DNA of 64,000 nucleotides from Microbacterium elymi (GCF_021582895.2 NZ_CP091139.2:310001-374000), one strand, 5' to 3'. Counted from the first letter of the stretch, positions 55,096 to 63,378 are shown. Numbers and translations: made by a program. Notes: generated by a model from the letters alone, not told the origin.

Positions 55096-55881
55096 ATGGC
55101 ACGCATCGTGATCCTCCACCCGGGCGCCATGGGCGCCGCCGTCGGCAGTGCCCTGCGCGAGGCGGGGCACGAGGTGGGGTGGCTGGCAGAGGGTCGAAGC
55201 CCTGCGACCCGCGCCCGCGCAGAGTCGGCGGGTCTGCGAGCCGTGGGCGAGCTGTGCGGATGCCGACGCGGTGATATCGCTCGTGCCGCCTGCGGCCGCC
55301 GTATCGACGGCGCGGGGCGTCGCCGGATTCACCGGGCTGTACCTGGATGCGAACGCGACGAGCCCGCAGCGTTCGGCCGAGGTGGCCGAGGTCATGCGAT
55401 CCGGTGGTGCGACGCACGTCGACGGGAGCATCGTCGGTCCGCCGCCGACGGATGCCGGGACCACCCGCCTGTTCGTGTCGGGTGCGGCTGCGGCGCAGGC
55501 CGCCGAGCTGTTCGTCGCCAGCACGCTCGAGCCGGTGGTCCTGGCCGCCGGCGACTACAGCGCGTCCGCGCTGAAGATGGCGTATGCATCGTGGAGCAAG
55601 ATCAGCGCCGCCCTCGTGCTGTCGGCCGACCGGACCGCCCAGGCCTACGGGGTCGCCGAGGAGCTGCATGCCGAGTGGCGGCGGTCGAGCCCGATCTGGA
55701 GGGGCGTCTGGACCGCGCCCGCGCGAGCGCGGCTTCCAAGGGCTGGCGCTGGGTCGACGAGATGGCGCAGATCGCCGCAACGTTCGCCGCGGCGGGCGAG
55801 CCCGCGCCCTTCGGCGAGGGTGCGGCCACCGTCTACGGCCGCTACCCGCGGCCCGGATCCGCTCAGTCCCAGTCCAGGTAG
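55096..55881 (+). CDS. NAD(P)-binding protein of the 6-phosphogluconate dehydrogenase-like superfamily
   Basis: About 261 residues: Rossmann start ARIVILHPGAMGAAVGSALR, ISLVPPAAAVSTA, the YLDANATSPQRSAEVAE segment and a DUF1932-like C-terminal helix bundle with MAYASWSKISAALVLS. Probably a dehydrogenase of a small acid. Shifts near 55256 and 55695 are bridged. ATG at 55096 follows GGAGG. Its end overlaps the convergent hydrolase gene by 19 bases. Confidence 0.78.
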   Translation: MARIVILHPGAMGAAVGSALREAGHEVGWLAEGRSPATRARAESAGLRAVGELCGCRRGDIARAACGRRIDGAGRRRIHRAVPGCERDEPAAFGRGGRGHAIRWCDARRREHRRSAADGCRDHPPVRVGCGCGAGRRAVRRQHARAGGPGRRRLQRVRAEDGVCIVEQDQRRPRAVGRPDRPGLRGRRGAACRVAAVEPDLEGRLDRARASAASKGWRWVDEMAQIAATFAAAGEPAPFGEGAATVYGRYPRPGSAQSQSR

Positions 55882-56537
55882 TCCTCGATCGCCCATGCGG
55901 TCGGGCCGGCGTGGGTGTCGGGGAACAGATGCCCGCCGCCCTCGACGCCCACCACGCTCACCCGGTCGGGGGCCGAGTCCAGGAGTGCCTGGCCGTTCGC
56001 GGCCGGTGTGATCCGGTCGTCGCTGCCCTGGATGACCAGCACCGGAACGCCCGGCGGCAGCGAGGTCCACTCGGCGGGCGGCGTCGCCGCCTGCGCGGCC
56101 CGCTGCAGCGGCTCGACTTCGGCGTCACGCGCGTGATGCAGACCCTCCGATGCGTCGGCGGCAGCGGCATCCCCCGTCTCCACGCCGAGCAGGAGCACCC
56201 CGTTGACGCGGTCGGTGTGATCCAGAGCGACGGTGCGCGCCACGGACCCGCCGAACGCGTGTCCGCCGACCCAGGCATGATCGAGGCCGAGGTGGTCCAT
56301 CACGTCGATGACGTCCTGTGCGAGATCGTGCATCGACACGGCGCCGGACTCGGATGTCGGCCGTCGCGACCCGATCCGCACCACGCGGTGGTCGGCCTCG
56401 GTGAGCATGTGCGCGAGCGTGCCGAGATAGGCGATGTTGCAAGCCGCGATCCGGGATCAGCACCACGGCGGGGCCGTTCCCCTCGTTCAGGTAAGGGATC
56501 GCGCGGCCATCGGGCTCGAAGCCCTCGGTCTGCGGCA
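55863..56537 (-). CDS. Alpha/beta-hydrolase-fold protein lacking the nucleophile Ser
   Basis: About 225 residues. Family segments: GPAVVLIPDRG, LAQDVIDVMDHLGLDHAWVG, and GSDDRITP and GGGHLFPDTHAGP, which carry candidate Asp and His. The nucleophile elbow, usually GxSxG, reads GHAFGG with Ala (GCG codon) in place of Ser. An extra T near 56442 (GGCTTGC for GGCTGC) is corrected. It may be a non-catalytic binding protein or a divergent enzyme. Confidence 0.78.
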
Positions 56538-56656
56538 TGTGTTCGTCCTCTCCGTCGACGTCCTCGCTGCTACCAGTGAACCGGAACTCGCGCGCAATCC
56601 GAAACCGGACCCTGGGGCGGCCCGCCCATGTGCGATGCTCGAGGAGGAGGTGCGCC

Positions 56657-57007
56657 GTGGACATCACGCTGCTCCGACGGTTCGTCGCCGTCGTGGATGC
56701 GGGCAACCACGTTCCGCGCGCCGCCGCCGCGCTCGACGTCCCGCTGCCCGCGCTGTACTCGTCGATCGAGAAGCTCGAGGACGAGATCGGGCATCCCCTC
56801 TTCACCCGCGCGAAGGCGGGCTGGACGCTCACGCCTGCCGGCATCCTTCTGCTCGAAGAGGCGAGCCACCGGATCGCGTCCGCACCCGCCGCGCCCGCGA
56901 AACCCGCCGCACCGGCCGGCGGCAAGGCGAAGGCCGCCAAGGGCAAGGGCCGCGCACCGGTCGTGAAGGGACAGCCGAAGCCGTACAAGAAGCGCCAGGG
57001 GCGGTAG
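56657..57007 (+). CDS. Stand-alone LysR-type HTH domain with basic tail
   Basis: 116 residues. Residues 1-60 are a LysR winged helix (DITLLRRFVAVVDAGNHVPR, SSIEKLEDEIGHPLFTRAKA). Instead of the effector-binding domain the protein ends in an Ala/Pro/Lys/Gly-rich tail containing GGKAKAAKGKGR and KKRQGR. GTG at 56657 has GGAGGAGG upstream. Could be a DNA-binding or nucleoid-type protein. Intact frame; similar short proteins may exist in relatives. Confidence 0.72.
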   Translation: MDITLLRRFVAVVDAGNHVPRAAAALDVPLPALYSSIEKLEDEIGHPLFTRAKAGWTLTPAGILLLEEASHRIASAPAAPAKPAAPAGGKAKAAKGKGRAPVVKGQPKPYKKRQGR

Positions 57008-57051
57008 CGGCCGGCTTGCCGTCGGGGGCGGGACGGGGCATCGTGAAGAGC

Positions 57052-58002
57052 ATGAGCATGAGTCCCACGATGCAGGCCGCCATCCAGCACTCCCTCGGCG
57101 GACCCGAGGTCCTCGAACTCGCCTCGGTCCCGCGCCCCGAGCCGCGGATCAACGAGATCCTCGTGCGGGTGCGCGCCGCGGGACTGAACCCCACCGATTG
57201 GAAGCACCGCGCCAACGGCGGATTCCTCGGCGATCCGCCCTTCATCCTCGGCTGGGATGTCGCGGGTGTGGTGGAGGCCGTCGGCATCGGCGTCGCGCGC
57301 TTCCAGCCCGGCGACGAGGTGATGGGGATGCTGTCGTACCCCTTCGGCCACGGCTCGCACGCCGAGTATGTAGCCGCGCCCGCGCGGGTCTTCACGAAGA
57401 AGCCCGCCGAGCTCGACCGCCTCCAGGCGGCCGCCCTTCCCCTCGTCTCGCTCACCGCCTGGCAGGCGCTCGTCGAGTACGCCGACCTGCGGGCCGGACA
57501 GCGGGTGCTCGTGCACGCGGCCGCCGGCGGCGTGGGGCACGTCGCCGTCCAGATCGCCAAGGCGCGCGGCGCATACGTGATCGGCACCGCCAGCGAGCCC
57601 AAGCACGACTTCCTGCGCAGCCTCGGCGTCGACCAGCCGATCGACTACCGCAGCCAGGACTTCGTCGAGGCGGCCGAAGACGTGGATGTCGTCCTCGATC
57701 CCCTCGGCGGCGACACCTCGCTCCGCTCCCTGCACACACTCCGCCCCGGCGGTGTCGTCGTCTCCATCGTGCCCCGGGGCGCCGACGACTTCTACCGCGA
57801 GGCGGAGCGGCTCGGCGTGCGGGCGATCCGGATGCTGGTCGATTCCTCCCGCGCCGACCTGGGCGCGATCGCCGAGCTCGCCGCCCACGGACGGCTGCAG
57901 GCCACGATCGCCGAGACGTTCCCCCTCGCCCGCATCGCCGACGCGCATCGCCTCGGCGAGACGGGTCGGACCGCCGGCAAGATCGTCATCACGATGGAGT
58001 AG
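57052..58002 (+). CDS. Zinc-independent MDR-family NADPH:quinone oxidoreductase
   Basis: 316 residues. N-terminal GroES-like domain (GLNPTDWKHRANGGFLGDPP, GWDVAGVVEAVG) and nucleotide-binding VLVHAAAGGVGHVAVQIAKA, as in QOR-type enzymes without zinc ligands. Probably reduces quinones or enals. ATG at 57052; GTG at 57043 in frame is possible. Intact. Confidence 0.87.
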   Translation: MSMSPTMQAAIQHSLGGPEVLELASVPRPEPRINEILVRVRAAGLNPTDWKHRANGGFLGDPPFILGWDVAGVVEAVGIGVARFQPGDEVMGMLSYPFGHGSHAEYVAAPARVFTKKPAELDRLQAAALPLVSLTAWQALVEYADLRAGQRVLVHAAAGGVGHVAVQIAKARGAYVIGTASEPKHDFLRSLGVDQPIDYRSQDFVEAAEDVDVVLDPLGGDTSLRSLHTLRPGGVVVSIVPRGADDFYREAERLGVRAIRMLVDSSRADLGAIAELAAHGRLQATIAETFPLARIADAHRLGETGRTAGKIVITME

Positions 58003-58032
58003 CCCGCTGCCGTCTGCGCTCGCGCAGCTGCC

Positions 58033-58392
58033 CTAAGGCGTGCTCATGCCGGTCCAGCCGGTCATGGCCCGGTTGCAGTCCATCGCGATCCCGATCCAGA
58101 ACGACAACTGTTCGTCGTCGCTGACCGCGTCGGCCGCGACTTCGATCCATCCCGGTCCCATATCGCGACCCGGTCCCATCTGGGCCTGCACGGCCCCCGG
58201 TTCGCCCAGAAGCTCGTCGTGCCGGCCAGCGTCGACCCGCACGAGAAGGCCACCGTCCTTCCGAACGCTGACGATCATCTTCTCGCTCACCATCAGCGAT
58301 CTGCCGCCGAACATAGAGACCTCCCGCACCACTGGTTCCTCAGCGATGAGGCCACGGACGCGTTCGACGAGGACGGTCTGCTCGGGAGTCAC
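58033..58392 (-). CDS. TfoX N-terminal-domain protein
   Basis: 119 residues with VREVSMFGGRSLMVSEKMIV and LLVRVDAGRHDELL, a TfoX_N fold seen in many small actinobacterial proteins; no link to competence is implied. GTG at 58392 gives VTPEQTVLVERVRGLI. It lies 14 bases downstream of the SRPBCC gene, likely in one operon. Confidence 0.8.
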   Translation of the reverse strand: MTPEQTVLVERVRGLIAEEPVVREVSMFGGRSLMVSEKMIVSVRKDGGLLVRVDAGRHDELLGEPGAVQAQMGPGRDMGPGWIEVAADAVSDDEQLSFWIGIAMDCNRAMTGWTGMSTP

Positions 58393-58406
58393 GACCTGCC
58401 CCCGGT

Positions 58407-58913
58407 TCAGGCCTGCTCGGGCGGGCCGTAGGAGAGTCGATCGAAGATCAGCACACTCTCGGTGATCTTCGCGTCCTCGACGGTTGGGGGCGGCTGCCAG
58501 TCGTCCTGCCCGGCCTCTCCGCCGGCTCCGACGATGGCGAGACGGGGCAGGAAGTTCGCCCACCCGTCGGCATGACCGCGCACCTCGGTGCTCGGCAGAT
58601 CGCTATGGCGCAGATCGACTCTGGTGCCGCCACCGATCGGCGTGAGGCGGAACTCAACCGTCGATGCGCCCGCCGGCAGTTCCTCGCTTCCTGCGAAGCC
58701 CCAACTGATCACCACGCGGCTCGGGGGCTCGACATGCAGGTACTTGCCCCGCACGGGATGGCCGGCTATGTCGACGGCGAATGCGCCGCCGGGCGTCGGG
58801 TCGAGATCGGCGTACTGGCCCATCCAGGCGGTTATTCCGTCGTTGGTGGTCAGGTACTCGAACACCGTTTCCGGCGGAGCCGCAATGTCGATGGAGTCTC
58901 GGAACTCAGCCAT
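58407..58913 (-). CDS. SRPBCC/AHSA1-family protein
   Basis: 168 residues starting EFRDSIDIAAPPETVFEYLT, typical of the AHSA1-like steroid-binding fold, with GRYLHVEPP-like GKYLHVEPPSRVVISWGFAG. Ligand unknown. It overlaps the arsR stop by eight bases; ArsR-SRPBCC pairs are common and usually autoregulated. Confidence 0.87.
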   Translation of the reverse strand: MAEFRDSIDIAAPPETVFEYLTTNDGITAWMGQYADLDPTPGGAFAVDIAGHPVRGKYLHVEPPSRVVISWGFAGSEELPAGASTVEFRLTPIGGGTRVDLRHSDLPSTEVRGHADGWANFLPRLAIVGAGGEAGQDDWQPPPTVEDAKITESVLIFDRLSYGPPEQA

Positions 58914-59241
58914 GAGAATTCGCCTGCCTCGACTCGATGACGGTCTTGAGTTCGGCCAGCTTTCCTGGCCAGAAGTCATCCAAGTACGAGCGCACCGCTG
59001 CCAGCCCATTGGTGTCGACTGCGAACAGATGACGAGTGCCCTTGCGGGTGCTGACCGCGAGCCCCGCCTTGCGGAGCACCCCGAGATGGTGCGAAGTCGT
59101 CTGCTGCGAGAGCCCGACGGCATCCGCGATCGTCCCCACCGGCTGCCGAGCGGAACGGATCACCCGCAGGATCGCGCGCCGGTTGCCATCTGCCAGCGCG
59201 CGCAAGGCCAGATCGAGGTCAGCTGCCGCTTCAGCACCCAT
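58906..59241 (-). CDS. ArsR-family transcriptional regulator
   Basis: 111 residues with winged helix RALADGNRRAILRVI, GLSQQTTSHHLGVLRKAGLA and RKGTRHLFAVD. No Cys metal-binding motif, so it is not a classical metal sensor. ATG at 59241 has AGGAGG eight bases upstream. Probably controls itself, the SRPBCC gene and the TfoX-domain gene. Confidence 0.88.
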   Translation of the reverse strand: MGAEAAADLDLALRALADGNRRAILRVIRSARQPVGTIADAVGLSQQTTSHHLGVLRKAGLAVSTRKGTRHLFAVDTNGLAAVRSYLDDFWPGKLAELKTVIESRQANSHG

Positions 59242-59429
59242 TGTGAACCTCCTAGCTGCTGGCTTGCACGCTACCACAAGTAGCCACTTGTACTCATACT
59301 CGTTGGTAGATGGATGGTCCCGAGCACGATCGCCTAACCAGCGATCCTCCCAGCCGAAATCAAACTGATCCGGAGGGCAACCGCTTCTGCATCATTGATG
59401 CCGAGGGATGGAGCGGCTTCACACGTCGA

Positions 59430-60116
59430 TCAGGAGAAGAGCTGGCGAAGCGCCTCGAGGTCGCCGGAATCGACCACCTTCTGGACGGCGTCGATGGTCT
59501 CCCGGTTCACGAACATGCCCTTGAGCGTGTCGTTCCAAATCGCGCGCACGGCGTCCACGTCACCGGTGTCCACCGCTCTGCCCGCGGACTCGATGGCTTG
59601 CTGATACGGAATCTGCTGGAACCCAGCAGGCGCGTCATCAGGGCTGTAGTACGGCACCCAGGGAGTGTCGGGGTCGGGGGTGAGCCAGAGCACCTGCCCC
59701 GGATAAATCACGCGTACGTGGTTCATCGAGCCGAGGGCTGGGTACGCGCAGAGCCGTTCACCGATCACGGCCTCGACGTCGCCAGGCTCAACGGTATAGG
59801 TCAAGGGAGTGCCGTCCTCATCGACTGTCACCTTGCCCCGCGCGAACTCGCGTGCGCCGAGATCTCGGAGAGTCCCCTGCCGCTCCCAATACAGGCCCCC
59901 GCGGTAGCTGTAGACCTCCGACATGCTGGAGCAGGTTTCCGAGTCGGTCGATTGCGGCGTCGGCGTAGTCTCGGTAACCGGCTTGGTGACAGCCGTGGGA
60001 GCAGGTGCATTGGACGCGTCAGCCGCGTGCGGTGTCGTGGCGGCGGTGCACCCAGCGAGCACGAGAGCGGCCAGCCCGAGAGCGGCGATGGCACTGGAGA
60101 GCTTGACGGTAGACAT
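59430..60116 (-). CDS. Lipoprotein with LysM-like segment
   Basis: 228 residues. Signal sequence with lipobox LAGC, then a Thr/Pro/Ala-rich linker and a globular part. Residues about 105-150 (LTYTVEPGDVEAVIGERLCA, then NHVRVIYPGQVLWLTPD) resemble a LysM peptidoglycan-binding fold. Two short helical segments end the protein. ATG at 60116. Likely anchored to the membrane and contacting cell wall; no partner gene nearby. Confidence 0.75.
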   Translation of the reverse strand: MSTVKLSSAIAALGLAALVLAGCTAATTPHAADASNAPAPTAVTKPVTETTPTPQSTDSETCSSMSEVYSYRGGLYWERQGTLRDLGAREFARGKVTVDEDGTPLTYTVEPGDVEAVIGERLCAYPALGSMNHVRVIYPGQVLWLTPDPDTPWVPYYSPDDAPAGFQQIPYQQAIESAGRAVDTGDVDAVRAIWNDTLKGMFVNRETIDAVQKVVDSGDLEALRQLFS

Positions 60117-60238
60117 CACGCCATGTTTGCAGACCAACGCCAGTGCCTCGACACGGGCCGCCGGGATCGGCCTTGCGAGCACGTCGCCCACGCGGCGATT
60201 GACGCTGTCAGGCGAATGCTTGCGCCCCGCGTCGTCGC

Positions 60239-60270
60239 GTTTCGTCTCGCTTCGCTCGCTCAACGACCGG
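60239..60270. repeat. REP-like GAGCGAGCGAAGCGAG sequence
   Basis: On the minus strand CGGTCGTTGAGCGAGCGAAG continues CGAGACGAAACG. This type of sequence is common after genes in Microbacteriaceae to my knowledge. It lies just downstream of the displaced ychF end and may have been its original terminator. Confidence 0.45.
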
Positions 60271-60277
60271 GGCAGGT

Positions 60278-60301
60278 CACACGTTGAAGCGGAACTCCAC
60301 C
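60278..60301 (-). pseudogene. Displaced 3' end of ychF
   Basis: The minus strand reads GTG GAG TTC CGC TTC AAC GTG TGA, encoding VEFRFNV-stop, exactly the C-terminus of YchF, but 1.1 kb away from the gene. Twelve bases (CGGAACTCCACC, 60291-60302) are identical to 61404-61415 in the current ychF end. It marks the far border of the higBA-Nudix insertion. Confidence 0.75.
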
Positions 60302-60324
60302 GGGTTACGTCACCGTTAGCGGTC

Positions 60325-60784
60325 TCACCGAACTTCCGGGACGATCTCCCCGAGCCGCGCACCAAACCCGGCACACAGCACGTGGCCCTGATCGAGAGGA
60401 ACCCAGTAGCACGTCCACGGCTTGCGCAACACCACCATCCGACGGGGCTTCCTCACCAGCACCCCACCGCTCAGGTGGATCATCCAGGTCCACCAGCGCC
60501 AGTTGGAAGAAATGCCGCTCGTGCACTTCCGATTTGGAGGGCCACACGTCGTAGCGCTCGATACCCAGTGCGCTGACAACTCGAACGGCGCACCCCGTCT
60601 CCTCGAAGACCTCGCGCACGACGGCGGCCTCAGGAGACTCATCCGGCTCGATCGTGCCGGCAGGCACCTGAACACCGGTCACGTCGAGAGACACATCGTC
60701 GTGCGTGAACACAAGCAGCCGCCCCTCATGCACGACGTAGCCGACGACCTTCCGGACGACTCGACGCTCTGGCCCGCTGCTCAC
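60325..60784 (-). CDS. Nudix hydrolase in the higBA cassette
   Basis: About 153 residues with a complete Nudix box: GTIEPDESPEAAVVREVFEE followed by TGC. Expected to hydrolyse a nucleoside diphosphate derivative. An extra base near 60424 (GCGCAAGCCG for GCGCAGCCG) shifts the last 36 codons; the restored end is HVLCAGFGARLGEIVPEVR. ATG overlaps the higA stop (ATGA), so it is the third gene of the toxin-antitoxin operon. Confidence 0.83.
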
Positions 60785-61101
60785 GCGGCCTTCAGCGGCG
60801 TGATCGCGGTGACCTTGTCACTCAGCGCCCGACGTTCAATCCGCAGCTCGTAACTCGTCTGCAGGTTCATCCAGAACTCCTCCGAGGTGCCGAAGTAGCG
60901 TGCCAGGCGGATCGCGGTATCCGCGGTGATGCCGCGCTTACCATGCACGATCTCATTGATGCGCCGCGGCGGCACTCCAATCGACACGGCCAGCTTGTTC
61001 TGCGTGATCCCGAAGCCCTCGATGAAGTCCTCCATCAGGATCTCCCCCGGGTGGATGGGCTCGATCAGGTCAGCCTCAGTGATAATCGACGAGTTCGACA
61101 T
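60781..61101 (-). CDS. higA: HigA-type antitoxin
   Basis: 106 residues of the HigA/VapI helix-turn-helix family: IEPIHPGEILMEDFIEGFGI, QNKLAVSIGVPPRRINEIVH and GKRGITADTAIRLARYFGTS. It would neutralise HigB and repress the operon. It starts inside the higB 3' end (26-base overlap); ATG at 61116 is an alternative. Intact. Confidence 0.9.
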   Translation of the reverse strand: MSNSSIITEADLIEPIHPGEILMEDFIEGFGITQNKLAVSIGVPPRRINEIVHGKRGITADTAIRLARYFGTSEEFWMNLQTSYELRIERRALSDKVTAITPLKAA

Positions 61102-61357
61102 CTTCCGCTCCTCCATCTCTCCAGACGAAACAGATACGCCATTGCGAGTTCACCCGGATGCTGTGCTGCCCGCGCCGGTCACCGACCAACCGCTCCAACC
61201 GATTGCCCGGCGGGATCCGAAGGTCCTCAACATCCTTGGCCGCGTGAATCAACTCAAGCTTGCGCAACGTCGCTCGCTGCACCAGCCGGTCAACACCCTT
61301 GACGTACCGTTCATGCCAGATGCGCTCGGTCTCTTTGCTCCCGAACGATCTGATCAC
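61076..61357 (-). CDS. higB: HigB/RelE-type toxin
   Basis: 93 residues of the HigB (RelE/ParE fold) family: DRLVQRATLRKLELIHAAKD, LRIPPGNRLERLVGDRRGQH and VNSQWRICFVWRDGGAEDVEL. Expected ribosome-dependent mRNA endonuclease. GTG at 61357 lies six bases after TACACT, so it is probably leaderless. Toxin precedes antitoxin, the usual higBA order. Base composition seems lower in G+C than neighbours. Confidence 0.9.
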   Translation of the reverse strand: MIRSFGSKETERIWHERYVKGVDRLVQRATLRKLELIHAAKDVEDLRIPPGNRLERLVGDRRGQHSIRVNSQWRICFVWRDGGAEDVELVDYH

Positions 61358-61363
61358 ACGGTT

Positions 61364-61401
61364 AGTGTATAACGAAGAGCGTCATTAACGCTAGACGTTA
61401 A
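61364..61401 (-). promoter_or_regulatory. higBA promoter and operator overlapping the ychF stop
   Basis: TACACT (61369-61364) is the -10 six bases before the higB GTG. Upstream lies the dyad TTAACG-five bases-CGTTAA at 61385-61401, a candidate HigA operator. It includes the TAG stop of ychF. Confidence 0.55.
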
Positions 61402-62464
61402 ACCGGAACTCCACCACGTCGCCGTCCTGCATGACGTAGTCCTTGCCCTCCAGCCGCGCCTTGCCGTGCGCGCGGGCCTCCACGACCGAGCCGAGCTCGA
61501 TCAGGTCGTCGAACGAGATGACCTCGGCCTTGATGAAGCCCTTCTCGAAGTCGGTGTGGATGACGCCGGCCGCCTGCGGTGCCTTCCAGCCCTTGCCGAT
61601 CGTCCAGGCGCGCGCCTCCTTCGGCCCCGCGGTGAGATAGGTCTGCAAGCCCAGCGTGTCGAAGCCGATCCGCGCCAGCTGGTCCAGGCCTGACTCCGTC
61701 TGCCCGGTCGAGGCGAGCAGCTCCGCGGCGTCCTCCGGGTCGAGGTCGATCAGCTCGGACTCGATCTTCGCGTCCAGGAACACGGCATGCGCCGGGGCGA
61801 CCAGCGCCTCCAGCTCGGCCAGGCGCGCAGCATCCGTCAGGACGGCCTCGTCCACGTTGAACACGAAGATGAACGGCTTCGCGGTCAGCAGCCCCAGTTC
61901 GCGGATCGGCTCGAGGTCCACACCGGATGCCGACAGCAGCACGCCGCGCTCGAGGGCGTCTTTGGCGGCCAGCGCGGCGTCGAGCACTGCCTTGTCGAGT
62001 CGGCGGCCCTTGACCTCCTTCTCGTACCGCGGCAGGGCCTTCTCCAGCGTCTGCAGGTCGGCGAGCATGAGCTCGGCGTTGATGGTCTCCAGGTCGCCCT
62101 GCGGGTTCACATCGCCCTCGACGTGCACCACGTCGGCGTCGGCGAAACCGCGCACCACCTGGGCGATCGCGTCGGCCTCGCGGATGTTCGCGAGGAACTG
62201 GTTGCCCAGCCCCTCTCCCTCGCTCGCGCCGCGGACGATGCCGGCGATGTCGACGAACGACACGGTCGCCGACACGATCCGCTCACTGCCGAACACCTCG
62301 GCGAGCTGGTTCAGGCGCCGGTCGGGCAGGCTGACCACCCCGATGTTCGGCTCGATCGTGGCGAACGGATAGTTCGCCGCCAGCACCTGATTCTTGGTCA
62401 GGGCGTTGAACAGGGTGGACTTGCCGACATTGGGCAGTCCGACGATTCCGATGGTGAGGGCCAC
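61391..62464 (-). CDS. ychF: Redox-regulated ATPase YchF/OLA1
   Basis: About 357 residues of the Obg-related YchF family with ribosome association. P-loop GLPNVGKSTLFNALT, VDIAGIVRGASEGEGLGNQF, NVDE region FIFVFNVDEAVL and the C-terminal TGS domain ending GDVVEFRFNV. GTG at 62464 gives ALTIGIVG, the family start, with TAGAGT eight bases upstream; ATG at 62470 is the alternative. The last codons (TTT AAC GTC TAG) are atypical and come from the inserted cassette; the original end is at 60278-60301. Confidence 0.94.
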   Translation of the reverse strand: MALTIGIVGLPNVGKSTLFNALTKNQVLAANYPFATIEPNIGVVSLPDRRLNQLAEVFGSERIVSATVSFVDIAGIVRGASEGEGLGNQFLANIREADAIAQVVRGFADADVVHVEGDVNPQGDLETINAELMLADLQTLEKALPRYEKEVKGRRLDKAVLDAALAAKDALERGVLLSASGVDLEPIRELGLLTAKPFIFVFNVDEAVLTDAARLAELEALVAPAHAVFLDAKIESELIDLDPEDAAELLASTGQTESGLDQLARIGFDTLGLQTYLTAGPKEARAWTIGKGWKAPQAAGVIHTDFEKGFIKAEVISFDDLIELGSVVEARAHGKARLEGKDYVMQDGDVVEFRFNV

Positions 62465-62539
62465 GGGCATCCACTCTACCGGGGCGGGATGCCGCGGCCC
62501 GGCCGCCGTCCGAGCGCGGACGCGACCCCGGTGGGTGCG

Positions 62540-63289
62540 TCAGGGACGCCGCGAACGGAACGCCTTCGTCTGGTACGGCAGGTCGATCACGGCGCCGTCG
62601 ACGGCGCCGATCCGGTCGAACAGCGCCTCCAGCTCGCGATCGATGCGCTCGCGTTCGCCCGACGCGGCGGTGATGATGTAGCTGCGCGAGTGGACCATGT
62701 CGCCGAGCGTCGCCCGGGTCATCGGGCGCTTCCAGGACCACGTCCTCTCCTCCGCCTCCCCCAGCGGCGACGCGATGGTCGGCCCACCGGCGGCGAGCAT
62801 CGCCTCGGCGGCGCTGCCGTGCATGATCGCACTCATCTCGGCCACCCATGCAGTGCTCTCGTCACGGACGTTCCAGATCAGGCCCAGCACGCCGCCGGGA
62901 CGCAGGACCCGGCCGGCCTCGGTGCTGGCCGCGGTCGGATCGACCCAGTGCCACGCCTGGCCGAACACGACCGCGTCCAGACCGGCATCCGGCAGCGGGA
63001 GCGCCTCGCCGGTGCCGACGAACGTGGGCACCCCCGGCACCGACTGCCGCAGTCGCTCCAGCATCTCGGCATCCGGGTCGATCGCGACCACCTCGGCGTC
63101 GGCCTCCACGAGCGGCCGGGTGAGCTTGCCGGTGCCCGCTCCGACATCGGCGACGCGCGGGCGGCGGGCGTCGGCGCGGACGGGCTCCAGCAGCCACTCC
63201 ACCGCCTCGGCGGGATACTCCGGGCGACCCGTGTCGTAGGCGTCCGCGGCCGCCCCGAACGAGCGGGACATCTCTTCACGTGTGGCCAT
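62540..63289 (-). CDS. Class I SAM-dependent methyltransferase
   Basis: 249 residues. SAM-binding motif I VADVGAGTGKLTRPLVEA, acidic loop VVAIDPDAEMLERLR and VFGQAWHWVDPTAA, typical of the methyltransferase 11/25 group acting on small molecules. The substrate is unknown. ATG at 63289 lies six bases after TAGGCT, so it is leaderless. Intact. Confidence 0.87.
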   Translation of the reverse strand: MATREEMSRSFGAAADAYDTGRPEYPAEAVEWLLEPVRADARRPRVADVGAGTGKLTRPLVEADAEVVAIDPDAEMLERLRQSVPGVPTFVGTGEALPLPDAGLDAVVFGQAWHWVDPTAASTEAGRVLRPGGVLGLIWNVRDESTAWVAEMSAIMHGSAAEAMLAAGGPTIASPLGEAEERTWSWKRPMTRATLGDMVHSRSYIITAASGERERIDRELEALFDRIGAVDGAVIDLPYQTKAFRSRRP

Positions 63290-63295
63290 GCCTGA

Positions 63296-63301
63296 AGCCT
63301 A
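63296..63301 (-). promoter_or_regulatory. -10 box of the leaderless methyltransferase gene
   Basis: TAGGCT on the minus strand, six bases, then ATG at 63289. It lies eight bases from the inverted-repeat element at 63309. Confidence 0.5.
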
Positions 63302-63308
63302 TGATGTG

Positions 63309-63378
63309 GCAACAGCAGGCGGAATCCGCTGCCGACGCACCCATTCGGCCGAGATCGACGGTTTCAGCCTGCTGTTGC
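63309..63378. repeat. Inverted-repeat element between methyltransferase and exonuclease genes
   Basis: Perfect 12-bp arms GCAACAGCAGGC (63309-63320) and GCCTGCTGTTGC (63367-63378), extendable by a few imperfect pairs, around a 46-base centre. It fills the divergent gap. It resembles the nadB element in size but not in end sequence. Confidence 0.65.
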
